From ZC4RG30 sp964632365 (GTDB taxonomy: Bacteria; Pseudomonadota; Gammaproteobacteria; Steroidobacterales; Steroidobacteraceae), in contig CAZWDR010000100.1 in the NCBI GenBank assembly GCA_964632365.1, positions 1 to 9,520 on the forward strand: a stretch of DNA of 9,520 bases, in the 5' to 3' direction. Numbering within the stretch: position 1 is the stretch's first letter; each line of letters opens with the position of its first letter. Below, one piece after another: positions 1 to 7,141 of the stretch. The notes below the pieces were generated by a model. That model did no database searches and was not told the origin of the DNA. It saw nothing but the letters and a program-made list of their open reading frames with translations. Position numbers and translations under genes: made by a program.

Positions 1-138
1 CAACCAGATCCGCTCCTATGTGCTCGACCAGTCGCGCATCAAGGACCTGCGCACCGACGTCGAGGTCGGTGCCACCGACAAAGTGCTCGACGGCGATCTG
101 GATCCCTTCATGGAAGCCAGCCTGAAGGCGGGCCTGTG

Positions 139-139
<1 letters not shown>
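1..139 (+). CDS. prfB: Peptide chain release factor 2, C-terminal end (partial)
   Basis: Only the last 45 codons are present, read from base 2; base 1 completes a codon cut by the window edge. They include NQIRSYVLDQSRIKDLRT and the ending DLDPFMEASLKAGL, both characteristic of the RF2 C-terminus. RF2 recognises UGA and UAA stop codons on the ribosome and triggers peptide release. The GGQ and SPF motifs and the programmed frameshift site typical of prfB lie outside the window, so they cannot be checked. The stop codon TGA shares its A with the ATG of lysS, giving the widely conserved prfB-lysS order. RF1 is an unlikely alternative because the RSYVLDQSRIKDLRT tail is typical of RF2. This gene is the known head of the lysS transcription unit in many gammaproteobacteria. 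Confidence 0.93.
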
Positions 140-1667
<1,528 letters not shown>

Positions 1668-1671
<4 letters not shown>

Positions 1672-2483
1672 ACAGCGCGCTGCCGGTGGGCGTGTTCGAC
1701 TCGGGCATCGGCGGCCTCACAGTGCTGCGCGCGCTGCGCGATCACCTGCCGGGCGAGGACTTCCTCTACCTCGGCGACACCGCGCGGCTGCCCTACGGCA
1801 CCAAGACCGCCGCGACGGTGGAGAAGTACGCACAACAGGCCGTCTATGCGCTGGTGCGCCGGGGCGTGAAGGCCGTGGTCGTGGCCTGCAACACCGCATC
1901 GGCAGCGGCGCTGCCGGCACTGGTGTCGGCCAATCCCGGCCTGCCCATCCTCGGAGTGATCGAGCCCGGCGCGGCGGCCGCGGTGTCGGCGACGCGCAGC
2001 GGCCGCATCGGCGTGATCGCAACGGAAGGCACCGTGCGCGGCGGCGCCTATCAGCGCGAGATCCGTCGCAGGCTGCCCGAGGCGGCGGTGACCGCGGTGC
2101 CCGCGACGCTGCTCGTGGCGCTGGCGGAGGAGGGGTGGGTCGACGGCGAGGTGGCCACCGCCGCCGCCGGCCGCTATCTGCAGCCGCTGTTCGCGGATGC
2201 GTCTGCGGCGCCGGATGTGCTGGTGCTGGGCTGCACGCATTTTCCGCCGCTGGCCGGCGCGGTCCGCTCGGTTGCCGGGGAATCCGTGCGCATCGTGGAT
2301 TCCGCCGCCACCACGGCCCGGGTGCTGGCCGACCTGCTCGAACAGCGGCAGCTGTGTTCGGCCGAGACCAGCGGCATCATGCGTTTCCTGGTCACCGACG
2401 GTGAGGAGCGTTTCGCGCGCGTGGGCCCGGTGTTCCTCGGGCGACCGATCGCCGCGGACGAGATCGAGCGCATCAACCTGTAG
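1668..2483 (+). CDS. murI: Glutamate racemase
   Basis: This cytoplasmic, cofactor-independent enzyme interconverts L- and D-glutamate, supplying D-Glu for the peptidoglycan stem peptide. At 271 residues it has normal family length. Visible motifs are the N-terminal VFDSGIGGLTVL (Asp11-Ser12), LPYGTKT (42-47), VVACNTASAAALPAL with the first catalytic cysteine at 74, and VLGCTHFPPL with the second catalytic cysteine at 189 and His191. One oddity is near residues 145-156: the position usually read as ACPLxVPLVEEG is here PATLLVALAEEG, lacking the usual Cys-Pro and the second Pro. These are not catalytic residues. The start codon ATG overlaps the lysS stop in an ATGA junction, so translation is probably coupled to lysS. 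It is followed after 12 bases by a lipoprotein gene, possibly on the same transcript. Confidence 0.95.
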
Positions 2484-2486
2484 GGA
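2482..2486 (+). promoter_or_regulatory. Ribosome binding site supporting a GTG start
   Basis: AGGGA begins inside the murI stop codon and sits 9 bases before the GTG at 2496. It is the reason for choosing that GTG: the reading frame has no ATG that would keep the signal peptide with its lipobox. The overlap with the murI stop suggests ribosomes finishing murI could reinitiate here. Confidence 0.6.
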
Positions 2487-2495
2487 CACGGCTTC

Positions 2496-3059
2496 GTGCA
2501 CGCACCACTGCGATTGCTCGTCACCCTGGCCGGTGCGCTGGTCACGGCCTGCGCCAGCCTGCCGCACCCTGCGCCCTTCAAGGCCGGCGAATTGCCGGGC
2601 GAACTCGTCCACGCCGATTCGGGTTTCCACTTTCCGGCGCGTATCGGCTCGTTCGCGCGGGTCAGCGGCCATCAGTACGACGCCGCGGGACGCGATGTGT
2701 CCGTGGGTTACAACGGTGACATCCCGTCCGTGGTGACCGTGTACGTCTTCCCCGCGGCGGGCGAGGACCTCGAGGCCGCACTGGTGGCACAGAGCGCAGA
2801 CGTGCTGGCGGCCTATCCGGGAGCGCAGGTGGTGGATCGGCGCCGCGTGCAGGTGTCGCCGGCCGATGTGAGCGCCGAAGCGGTGTCCTTCCGCTTCTCG
2901 GCAATGTTCCAGGGCAAGGAGCAGCCCCTGCTCTCCGAGCTGGTGCTGGCGCGCCACGGCGAGCGTTTCATCAAGTACCGCATCACCTATCCGGTCGCCC
3001 TCGCGGACCTCGCCGGAGACGACTCGGGCAAGTTCCTGCAGCATTTCCGCTGGCCCTGA
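2496..3059 (+). CDS. Predicted lipoprotein of unknown function
   Basis: The 187-residue product begins with a short basic and hydrophobic leader (PLRLLVTLAGALVTAC) that ends in the lipobox VTAC, with Cys19 as the predicted lipidated residue. Ala at +2 rather than Asp would favour sorting to the outer membrane. The mature part has alternating hydrophobic and polar stretches that look like beta strands (for example SVVTVYVFPAA near residues 68-79 and AVSFRFSAMF near 129-138) with a helix around 83-99. It ends KYRITYP...FLQHFRWP. I do not recognise the family. The only cysteine in the protein is the predicted lipid attachment site. The gene begins with GTG 12 bases after murI, so it may be co-transcribed with the housekeeping genes. 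It precedes an exported protease gene, but a promoter-like site between them argues against a single unit. Confidence 0.8.
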   Translation: MHAPLRLLVTLAGALVTACASLPHPAPFKAGELPGELVHADSGFHFPARIGSFARVSGHQYDAAGRDVSVGYNGDIPSVVTVYVFPAAGEDLEAALVAQSADVLAAYPGAQVVDRRRVQVSPADVSAEAVSFRFSAMFQGKEQPLLSELVLARHGERFIKYRITYPVALADLAGDDSGKFLQHFRWP

Positions 3060-3103
3060 TCGTCGCGGCAACGGGACGGTTCGAGCGGGCAGGCTGGTTT
3101 CGC

Positions 3104-3109
3104 TAAGAT
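3104..3109 (+). promoter_or_regulatory. Putative -10 box for the protease/FHA pair (leaderless arrangement)
   Basis: TAAGAT matches four of six bases of the sigma-70 -10 consensus and ends exactly six bases before the ATG at 3116. Transcription would therefore begin at or next to the start codon. The region between 3086 and 3115 shows no Shine-Dalgarno sequence at proper spacing, which fits a leaderless mRNA. The -35 region is weak: TTCGAG at 3080-3085 is the best match at 18-bp spacing and agrees at only two positions. The whole 3060-3115 gap has no clear terminator. Confidence 0.45.
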
Positions 3110-3115
3110 GCCCGG

Positions 3116-4627
3116 ATGGTTCCGGCCGCGTTCCGTCGTCTGCATCGTCTGGCTTGGCCACTGCTGGTGGCGTGCGCGCTGGGCGGCGTGGCGATCGCCG
3201 CAGAACCTGCCGCCCCGGCGCCCGCCACGGCCGAGGCTGCGGAACCTTCCGACGCAGAGGCCGAGTCCCCGCCGCCTGAAGAGGCGCCCGCCGATGCTGC
3301 GGAGCCGCCGCCCCCTCCCGTCGCCCCCGTGCAGCGCATCACCGAGGAGGGCGAGCTGATCCGCTCCGAGGAGGTGGAGGAACCGGATCTTGCCGAACTG
3401 CCGCTGTCGAACGCCGCGCGCGTGCGCCTGGATGCCGCGCGCGACTCCGTGGTGCTGGTGCGCGGCTTCTTTGGCGATGCGGCCAGCAGCGCCTTCCATG
3501 GCACTGGCTTCGCGGTGGGCGAGGACGGCTTCATCATCACCAACTACCATGTGGTCTCGGAGGCCGTGCTGCATCCGCGCCGCTTTCGCCTCGAGTACCT
3601 CACCTCTGACGGCCGTCGTGGCAGGCTGCGCGTGCATGCGGTCGATGTGCGCAACGACCTGGCGGTGGTGAAGCCCGAGCAGCCCCTCGACCTGCCGCCG
3701 CTGCGCGTGCGCACCGACATTCCGCGGGCGGGTGCGCGCGCGTACTCCATCGGCTTCCCGCTCAACCTCGGGCTCACGATCACCGAGGGCGTAGCCAATG
3801 GCGTGGTGGCCAGCGGCTTCGAGCAGCGCATCCACTACACCGGCGCGATCAACAGCGGCATGTCCGGCGGACCCGCGCTGGATGCCGGCGGCACCGTGTA
3901 CGGCGTGAACGTGTCAGTGGTGGCCGGCCGCCAATTGGTGGGCTTCGTCGTGCCCGCACGGCATATCGGCCCATTGCTGCGTCGTGCACTGGGGCCGCTG
4001 GACGAGACCCGCAGCCCCACGCAGCTGCGCGCGATGATCGCGCAGCAGGCGATGGCCTTCGAGCCGGCCGTGCTCGACCCGTGGGCACCGGATGCACGCG
4101 CGCCCGCGTCGACCTCGCAGGCCATCCACGGCTACCAGCTGCCCACGCGGCTGGGCCCGGCCTTCGACTGCACCACCACGGGCAGCAGCGAGGCCCGCGA
4201 GGGGCTGCAGACCGAGACCGTGTCGTGCTCGGCGCGCACCGGCGTGCTGCTGCTGCTGGACCTGGAAGTGGGCAATGTGTCGTTCCAGCACCGGGTGCTG
4301 CGCTCGCAGGGGCTGCATGCGTGGCAGTTCGCGCGGCGGGTCGATGCACTGGCCGCGGGCCTGGTGCGCCAGGGATCCGCGCGGCATGTGGCGCCCTTCG
4401 CGTGCCGCGACGCGCTGGTGGCGCTCGACGGCTTCAACGCGCGCATCAGCACCTGCGCGCGCCAGTATCGCCTGTTCGCCGGCCTCTATGATCTTGCGGT
4501 CACCGTCACCAGCATCGACAGCAGCGAGCATGCGCTGGTCAGCCAGCTCGACCTGCGCGGAGTGAGTTTCGAGGGCGGCATGCAGTTCGTGCGGCGCTAT
4601 CTGGGAGCCATGCAATGGATCCCGTGA
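3116..4627 (+). CDS. Predicted exported trypsin-like serine protease with unknown C-terminal domain
   Basis: The 503-residue protein starts with a basic, hydrophobic export signal (RRLHRLAWPLLVACALGG). Signal peptidase I could cut after AIA (residue 28). LVAC at 17-20 also resembles a lipobox, but hydrophobic residues continue beyond it. A Pro/Ala/Glu-rich linker spans about 29-72. The chymotrypsin-fold protease domain covers about 108-290, with a full DegP/trypsin-like triad: His145 (TNYHVV), Asp181 (RNDLAVV) and Ser250 (NSGMSGGPAL). It lacks a PDZ domain. Residues 300-503 form a region I do not recognise, with the only four cysteines of the predicted mature chain (352, 371, 430, 447), which could form two periplasmic disulfides. 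The gene overlaps the following FHA/membrane gene by 13 bases, implying co-production. The substrate is unknown. Protease assignment is secure; cell location is inferred. Confidence 0.88.
   Translation: MVPAAFRRLHRLAWPLLVACALGGVAIAAEPAAPAPATAEAAEPSDAEAESPPPEEAPADAAEPPPPPVAPVQRITEEGELIRSEEVEEPDLAELPLSNAARVRLDAARDSVVLVRGFFGDAASSAFHGTGFAVGEDGFIITNYHVVSEAVLHPRRFRLEYLTSDGRRGRLRVHAVDVRNDLAVVKPEQPLDLPPLRVRTDIPRAGARAYSIGFPLNLGLTITEGVANGVVASGFEQRIHYTGAINSGMSGGPALDAGGTVYGVNVSVVAGRQLVGFVVPARHIGPLLRRALGPLDETRSPTQLRAMIAQQAMAFEPAVLDPWAPDARAPASTSQAIHGYQLPTRLGPAFDCTTTGSSEAREGLQTETVSCSARTGVLLLLDLEVGNVSFQHRVLRSQGLHAWQFARRVDALAAGLVRQGSARHVAPFACRDALVALDGFNARISTCARQYRLFAGLYDLAVTVTSIDSSEHALVSQLDLRGVSFEGGMQFVRRYLGAMQWIP
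4603..4607 (+). promoter_or_regulatory. Ribosome binding site inside the protease gene, for the FHA gene
   Basis: GGGAG lies 7 bases upstream of the ATG at 4615, within the coding end of the protease gene. It favours this start over the in-frame ATG at 4627, which overlaps the protease stop codon but has no comparable site before it. Confidence 0.5.
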
Positions 4628-5604
4628 TGCTGCTGGAAGTGCTGGACGACCACGGCGATGTCGTGCTGCGCCAGCGCATCATCGGCGCGGGCAGCCAGTG
4701 CCGCATCGGCCGCAGCCTCGGCTGCGACATCCCGGTGGATGACCCGTTCGCGGCGCCCGAACACGCGCTGCTGACGCTGCAGCCGGATGGTCGCGTCGAG
4801 GTGCAGGACCTCGGCACGCGCAACGGGATCCGTCACGAGGGTGCCCGCATCCCGCGCACCGGCCGCGTCATCGCCGGTGGCGAGCTGTGCATCGGACGCA
4901 CGCGCGTGCGCGTGCGCGGCACCAGCGAGGCACTGCCTCCGGAGCGGTTGTTCCGGCGCGACCTGCTGCAGGTGTATCGCACGCCGATCTCGGTCGCCGG
5001 GGTGGCCGCCTGCCTGGTGTTCGCACTGTTCATGGCGTGGATGATCATGCCGGCGCGACTGGGCACCGGCATGCTGGTGGGCGCGCTGCTGGCGGGCGCC
5101 GCACTGGGCGTATGGGCCGGCGTCTGGGCACTGGTGTCGCGGCTGACCGTGGGCGCCTGGCAGCTGCGCATCCATCTGGCGCTGGCCTCGATCTGCATCG
5201 CGCTGTGGGCGTGGGGCTACTGGCTGTATGGCGTGGGCATGTTCGCGTTCCAGTGGCGGCGGCTGACGCCGATCATGGTGGTGCTGGCCGGCGTGGTCGC
5301 CTTTGTCGTCGCGTGGCGGCACCTGCGCTACGCGACCCGGCTGCGCCGCGTCGAGACGCTGACGCTGGCCCTGCTGGCGCCGCTGCTGGTGGGCGGGCTG
5401 TGGTGGCTGGTCGACCAGCAGATCGATCCGCGCACGGTGAACCGCGTGGTGCAGGGTCCGCCCATCCAGCCGCCGTCGGTGCGCGTGTCACCGAGCCTCG
5501 ACCTGGCCGACTATCTGGCCGATGCCGAGGAACTGAAGCGCGAGGCCAACCGCAACCGCCAGCAGTCGCTGCTCGCCGCGCCCATCCTCGACGAGGAGGA
5601 CTGA
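4615..5604 (+). CDS. FHA-domain membrane protein, about five transmembrane segments
   Basis: The 329-residue product has an N-terminal forkhead-associated (FHA) domain at about 20-100, a fold that usually binds phosphothreonine peptides. Visible landmarks are IGRSLGCDIPVDDP (32-44), PEHALLTL (48-55) and DLGTRNGI (65-72). The GR, the H and the NG are kept, but the usual Ser before x-x-His is Ala47, so phosphopeptide binding may be weakened or altered. About five hydrophobic segments follow (roughly 125-145, 151-174, 186-206, 217-234, 247-266). The basic loop WRHLRYATRLRR (234-245) and the positive-inside rule place the FHA domain in the cytoplasm and the acidic tail (267-329) in the periplasm. 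That tail could meet the co-encoded protease, with which the gene overlaps by 13 bases. I do not recognise the whole protein; FHA fold and membrane placement are well supported, partnership is inferred. Confidence 0.85.
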   Translation: MDPVMLLEVLDDHGDVVLRQRIIGAGSQCRIGRSLGCDIPVDDPFAAPEHALLTLQPDGRVEVQDLGTRNGIRHEGARIPRTGRVIAGGELCIGRTRVRVRGTSEALPPERLFRRDLLQVYRTPISVAGVAACLVFALFMAWMIMPARLGTGMLVGALLAGAALGVWAGVWALVSRLTVGAWQLRIHLALASICIALWAWGYWLYGVGMFAFQWRRLTPIMVVLAGVVAFVVAWRHLRYATRLRRVETLTLALLAPLLVGGLWWLVDQQIDPRTVNRVVQGPPIQPPSVRVSPSLDLADYLADAEELKREANRNRQQSLLAAPILDEED

Positions 5605-5605
5605 A

Positions 5606-5624
5606 GCCGGCGTCAGGTGCCGGC
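5606..5624. terminator. Possible bidirectional hairpin between convergent genes
   Basis: GCCGGC (5606-5611) and GCCGGC (5619-5624) form a perfect six-base-pair stem with a 7-base loop between the FHA stop and the end of ygfZ. A competing stem pairs CCGGCC (5620-5625) with GGCCGG (5630-5635). Neither has a following T-run on either strand, so if this ends transcription it is not a classical intrinsic terminator. Much of it lies inside the ygfZ coding end. Confidence 0.3.
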
Positions 5625-6488
5625 CGGCAGGCCGGGCAGCGGCAGTGGCGTGCAGGTCAGCAGGCTCTCGTCCGCCTCATCCGGGGCGAGACCCGCGGCG
5701 GCGCCCGCCGCATCGGGCAGCGTGGTCACCGCGAGGAATTCCTGGCCGTTGCGCGCGGCCGGCGCCGCCATCACGATCTGCGCCGCGCGGCCATCCGACA
5801 GCCGCACCCTGGCGCCCGGTGCCAGCCACTCCGTGGAATCCGTCGCGAAGCGCTGCATGCGCCGCTTCACCTGTCCGCGATAGTGCGCGCGGGCGATCAC
5901 TTCCTGTCCGGTGTAGCAGCCTTTCGTGAACGAGATGCCGCCCAGCAGGTCGAGGTTGAGCATCTGCGCGACGAACTGCCCGCTGGTGGCCGGGCGCAGC
6001 TCGGGAAATCCGGCGCGGATGTCCTCGAGCCGCCATTCATCGCGCGGCGTCTGGTCGCCATCCGGCAGCGGTTCGCCGCGCGGGGCGAGGATCATGTAGC
6101 GCAGCTGCCCGGCATCGACGGCCATGGACAGGCGGGTGCTCGCGGCGGCCACTGCATCCGGACCCATCACGCCATAAAGTCGCCAGGTGGCGCCCGCATC
6201 CGTGATCTTCACGCGCGCGCGCAGCACGTAGCGCGTCAGCAATGCGCGCACGCCTTCGGCGAGATCCTGCGGCAGCACCAGCAGCAGCTGGTCCCCGGCA
6301 ACGCGCAGCACGCGCAGCACCGCCATGCAGCGGCCCTGCGGATTGTGCAGGCCGGCCAACACCGCATCGCCATCGCGCAGCTGCTCCAGATCCTGCGAGA
6401 GCTGGCCCTGCAGGAACTTCACCGCATCAGCGCCGCGCGCCGCGATCGCAGTCAGGTCATCGAGCTTTGTCAGGATCAGGTCTGGCAT
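5613..6488 (-). CDS. ygfZ: YgfZ-family folate-binding protein (Fe-S cluster maintenance)
   Basis: The 291-residue product belongs to the YgfZ/GcvT-like family, cytoplasmic proteins that need tetrahydrofolate and help assemble or repair Fe-S clusters in some enzymes. The family signature is complete: KGCYTGQE at about 189-196, with the conserved Cys191, in the context MLNLDLLGGISFTKG followed by AHYRGQVKRR. The N-terminal half has LQGQLSQDL and HNPQGR (48-53), also typical. It is slightly shorter than E. coli YgfZ (326 residues, from memory). The ATG on the minus strand is preceded by only a weak GTGA-like ribosome binding site. It is convergent with the FHA gene (8-base gap) and divergent from the complex II genes. 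Because SdhB carries three Fe-S clusters, the neighbourhood fits a role in keeping complex II active. Confidence 0.93.
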   Translation of the reverse strand: MPDLILTKLDDLTAIAARGADAVKFLQGQLSQDLEQLRDGDAVLAGLHNPQGRCMAVLRVLRVAGDQLLLVLPQDLAEGVRALLTRYVLRARVKITDAGATWRLYGVMGPDAVAAASTRLSMAVDAGQLRYMILAPRGEPLPDGDQTPRDEWRLEDIRAGFPELRPATSGQFVAQMLNLDLLGGISFTKGCYTGQEVIARAHYRGQVKRRMQRFATDSTEWLAPGARVRLSDGRAAQIVMAAPAARNGQEFLAVTTLPDAAGAAAGLAPDEADESLLTCTPLPLPGLPAGT

Positions 6489-6503
6489 GGTTCACGCGCC
6501 GGT

Positions 6504-6525
6504 GTGCCGGGTGATGCGCCGGCAC
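6504..6525. repeat. Perfect 7-bp inverted repeat in the ygfZ/sdh divergent region
   Basis: GTGCCGG (6504-6510) and CCGGCAC (6519-6525) are perfect reverse complements separated by 8 bases. The dyad covers the expected -35 position of the plus-strand promoter and lies 16-37 bases upstream of the ygfZ start. It could be an operator for a dimeric regulator or, in a ygfZ transcript, a 5' leader hairpin. No known operator consensus is recognised. In DNA this GC-rich a chance 7-bp dyad is not rare. Confidence 0.4.
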
Positions 6526-6535
6526 GTGCAGATTC

Positions 6536-6544
6536 TGGCACAAT
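6536..6544 (+). promoter_or_regulatory. Putative extended -10 promoter for the sdhAF4-sdhCDAB operon
   Basis: TGGCACAAT reads as an extended -10 element: TG, one base, then CACAAT, which matches TATAAT at four of six positions. Its end is only 8 bases before the preferred ATG at 6553, so the mRNA would have almost no leader. No good -35 is visible at normal spacing, which is usual for extended -10 promoters. The next promoter-like site downstream within the operon is not apparent. Confidence 0.45.
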
Positions 6545-6552
6545 ACATGCCC

Positions 6553-6723
6553 ATGCAGCCTTCGGATCCTCAGCCCGGCGTCGCCGTTGCAGATGAAGCG
6601 CCGGTCGCAGGCGGCAAGGCGCCACCGGCACCGCAGTCGCCGCGGGAGATCGGCGGCCCGGCCGGCCCGGAACCCACGCGTTTCGGCGACTGGGAACGCA
6701 AGGGCCGTTGCATCGACTTCTGA
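6553..6723 (+). CDS. Succinate dehydrogenase assembly factor 4 homologue (DUF1674)
   Basis: This 56-codon product (58 if the in-frame ATG at 6547 is used) carries the conserved C-terminal motif of the DUF1674/SdhAF4 family: GGPAGPEPTRFGDWERKGR followed by CIDF at the end. The N-terminal half is rich in Ala and Pro and probably unstructured. The eukaryotic relatives Sdh8/SDHAF4 bind flavinylated SdhA, protect it, and help it join SdhB. Here the gene sits 25 bases before sdhC at the head of the complex II operon, which supports the same role in bacteria. The ATG at 6553 fits the presumed transcription start better than 6547, but both are possible. There is no visible Shine-Dalgarno sequence. 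E. coli K-12 has no member of this family that I know of. Family assignment is strong; its action here is inferred. Confidence 0.88.
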   Translation: MQPSDPQPGVAVADEAPVAGGKAPPAPQSPREIGGPAGPEPTRFGDWERKGRCIDF

Positions 6724-6748
6724 ACCGCACCGCCAGGACGCCAGACGC

Positions 6749-7141
6749 ATGCCTTCGCGACCACTGTCCCCGCACCTGTCGATCTATCGATTCGCCTACA
6801 CGATGGCGCTGTCGATCTGCCATCGCCTCACCGGCGTCGCCCTGAGCGCCGGCCTGATCCTGCTGGTGGCCTGGCTGCTGGCGCTCGCTGGCGGGGCGGC
6901 GACGCATGACGCCTTCGCCCGCTTCGCATCCACCTGGCCGGTGCGCGTGGTGATCGCGCTGTTCGTCATCGCCTTCTGCTATCACCTGGCCAATGGCGTG
7001 CGCCATCTGGTCTGGGACACCGCCCATGGCCTCGAGCGCCACCAGGCGCGCGCCAGCGCGAAGCTGGTCGTCGTGTTCACGGTGCTGTCCTCGGCGCTGC
7101 TGATCTACCTGTTCTTCTTCAGCCGCGGGGGCACGCCATGA
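6749..7141 (+). CDS. sdhC: Succinate dehydrogenase cytochrome b556 subunit
   Basis: The 130-residue inner-membrane protein is one of two anchors of complex II and shares heme b and the ubiquinone site. It opens with RPLSPHLSIYRF, a family signature. Three membrane segments lie at about 29-49, 63-84 and 106-124. SICHR places Ser22 and Arg26 where E. coli has quinone-site Ser27 and Arg31. CYHLANGVRHLVWD supplies the likely heme ligand His79 and Asp90. The ATG at 6749 was chosen because the family normally starts just before the RPLSPHL block; AGGA at 6735-6738 gives a ribosome binding site 10 bases away. The reading frame stays open further upstream, but that part overlaps the assembly factor gene and lacks similarity. 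It ends in a four-base ATGA overlap with sdhD, so the anchors are probably made in equal amounts. Confidence 0.95.
   Translation: MPSRPLSPHLSIYRFAYTMALSICHRLTGVALSAGLILLVAWLLALAGGAATHDAFARFASTWPVRVVIALFVIAFCYHLANGVRHLVWDTAHGLERHQARASAKLVVVFTVLSSALLIYLFFFSRGGTP

Noticed and set aside
3060..3103. Possible terminator between the lipoprotein and protease genes
   Set aside because: Only a four-base stem (CGTC/GACG) can be drawn and there is no T-run after it, so I do not call a terminator.
3200..3330. Pro/Ala/Glu-rich stretch as a tandem repeat or surface anchor
   Set aside because: There is no regular repeat unit; it looks like a flexible linker between the export signal and the protease domain.
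4887..6596. A 569-codon plus-strand frame across the FHA gene and antisense to ygfZ
   Set aside because: It overlaps two supported genes on opposite strands, and its translation is Arg/Gly/Ala-rich without domains. The true genes explain the region completely.
6587..6748. An upstream in-frame extension of sdhC
   Set aside because: The frame is open, but the extra residues overlap the assembly factor gene in another frame and are Arg/Ser-rich. The family starts just before RPLSPHLSIY, and a ribosome binding site supports the ATG at 6749.
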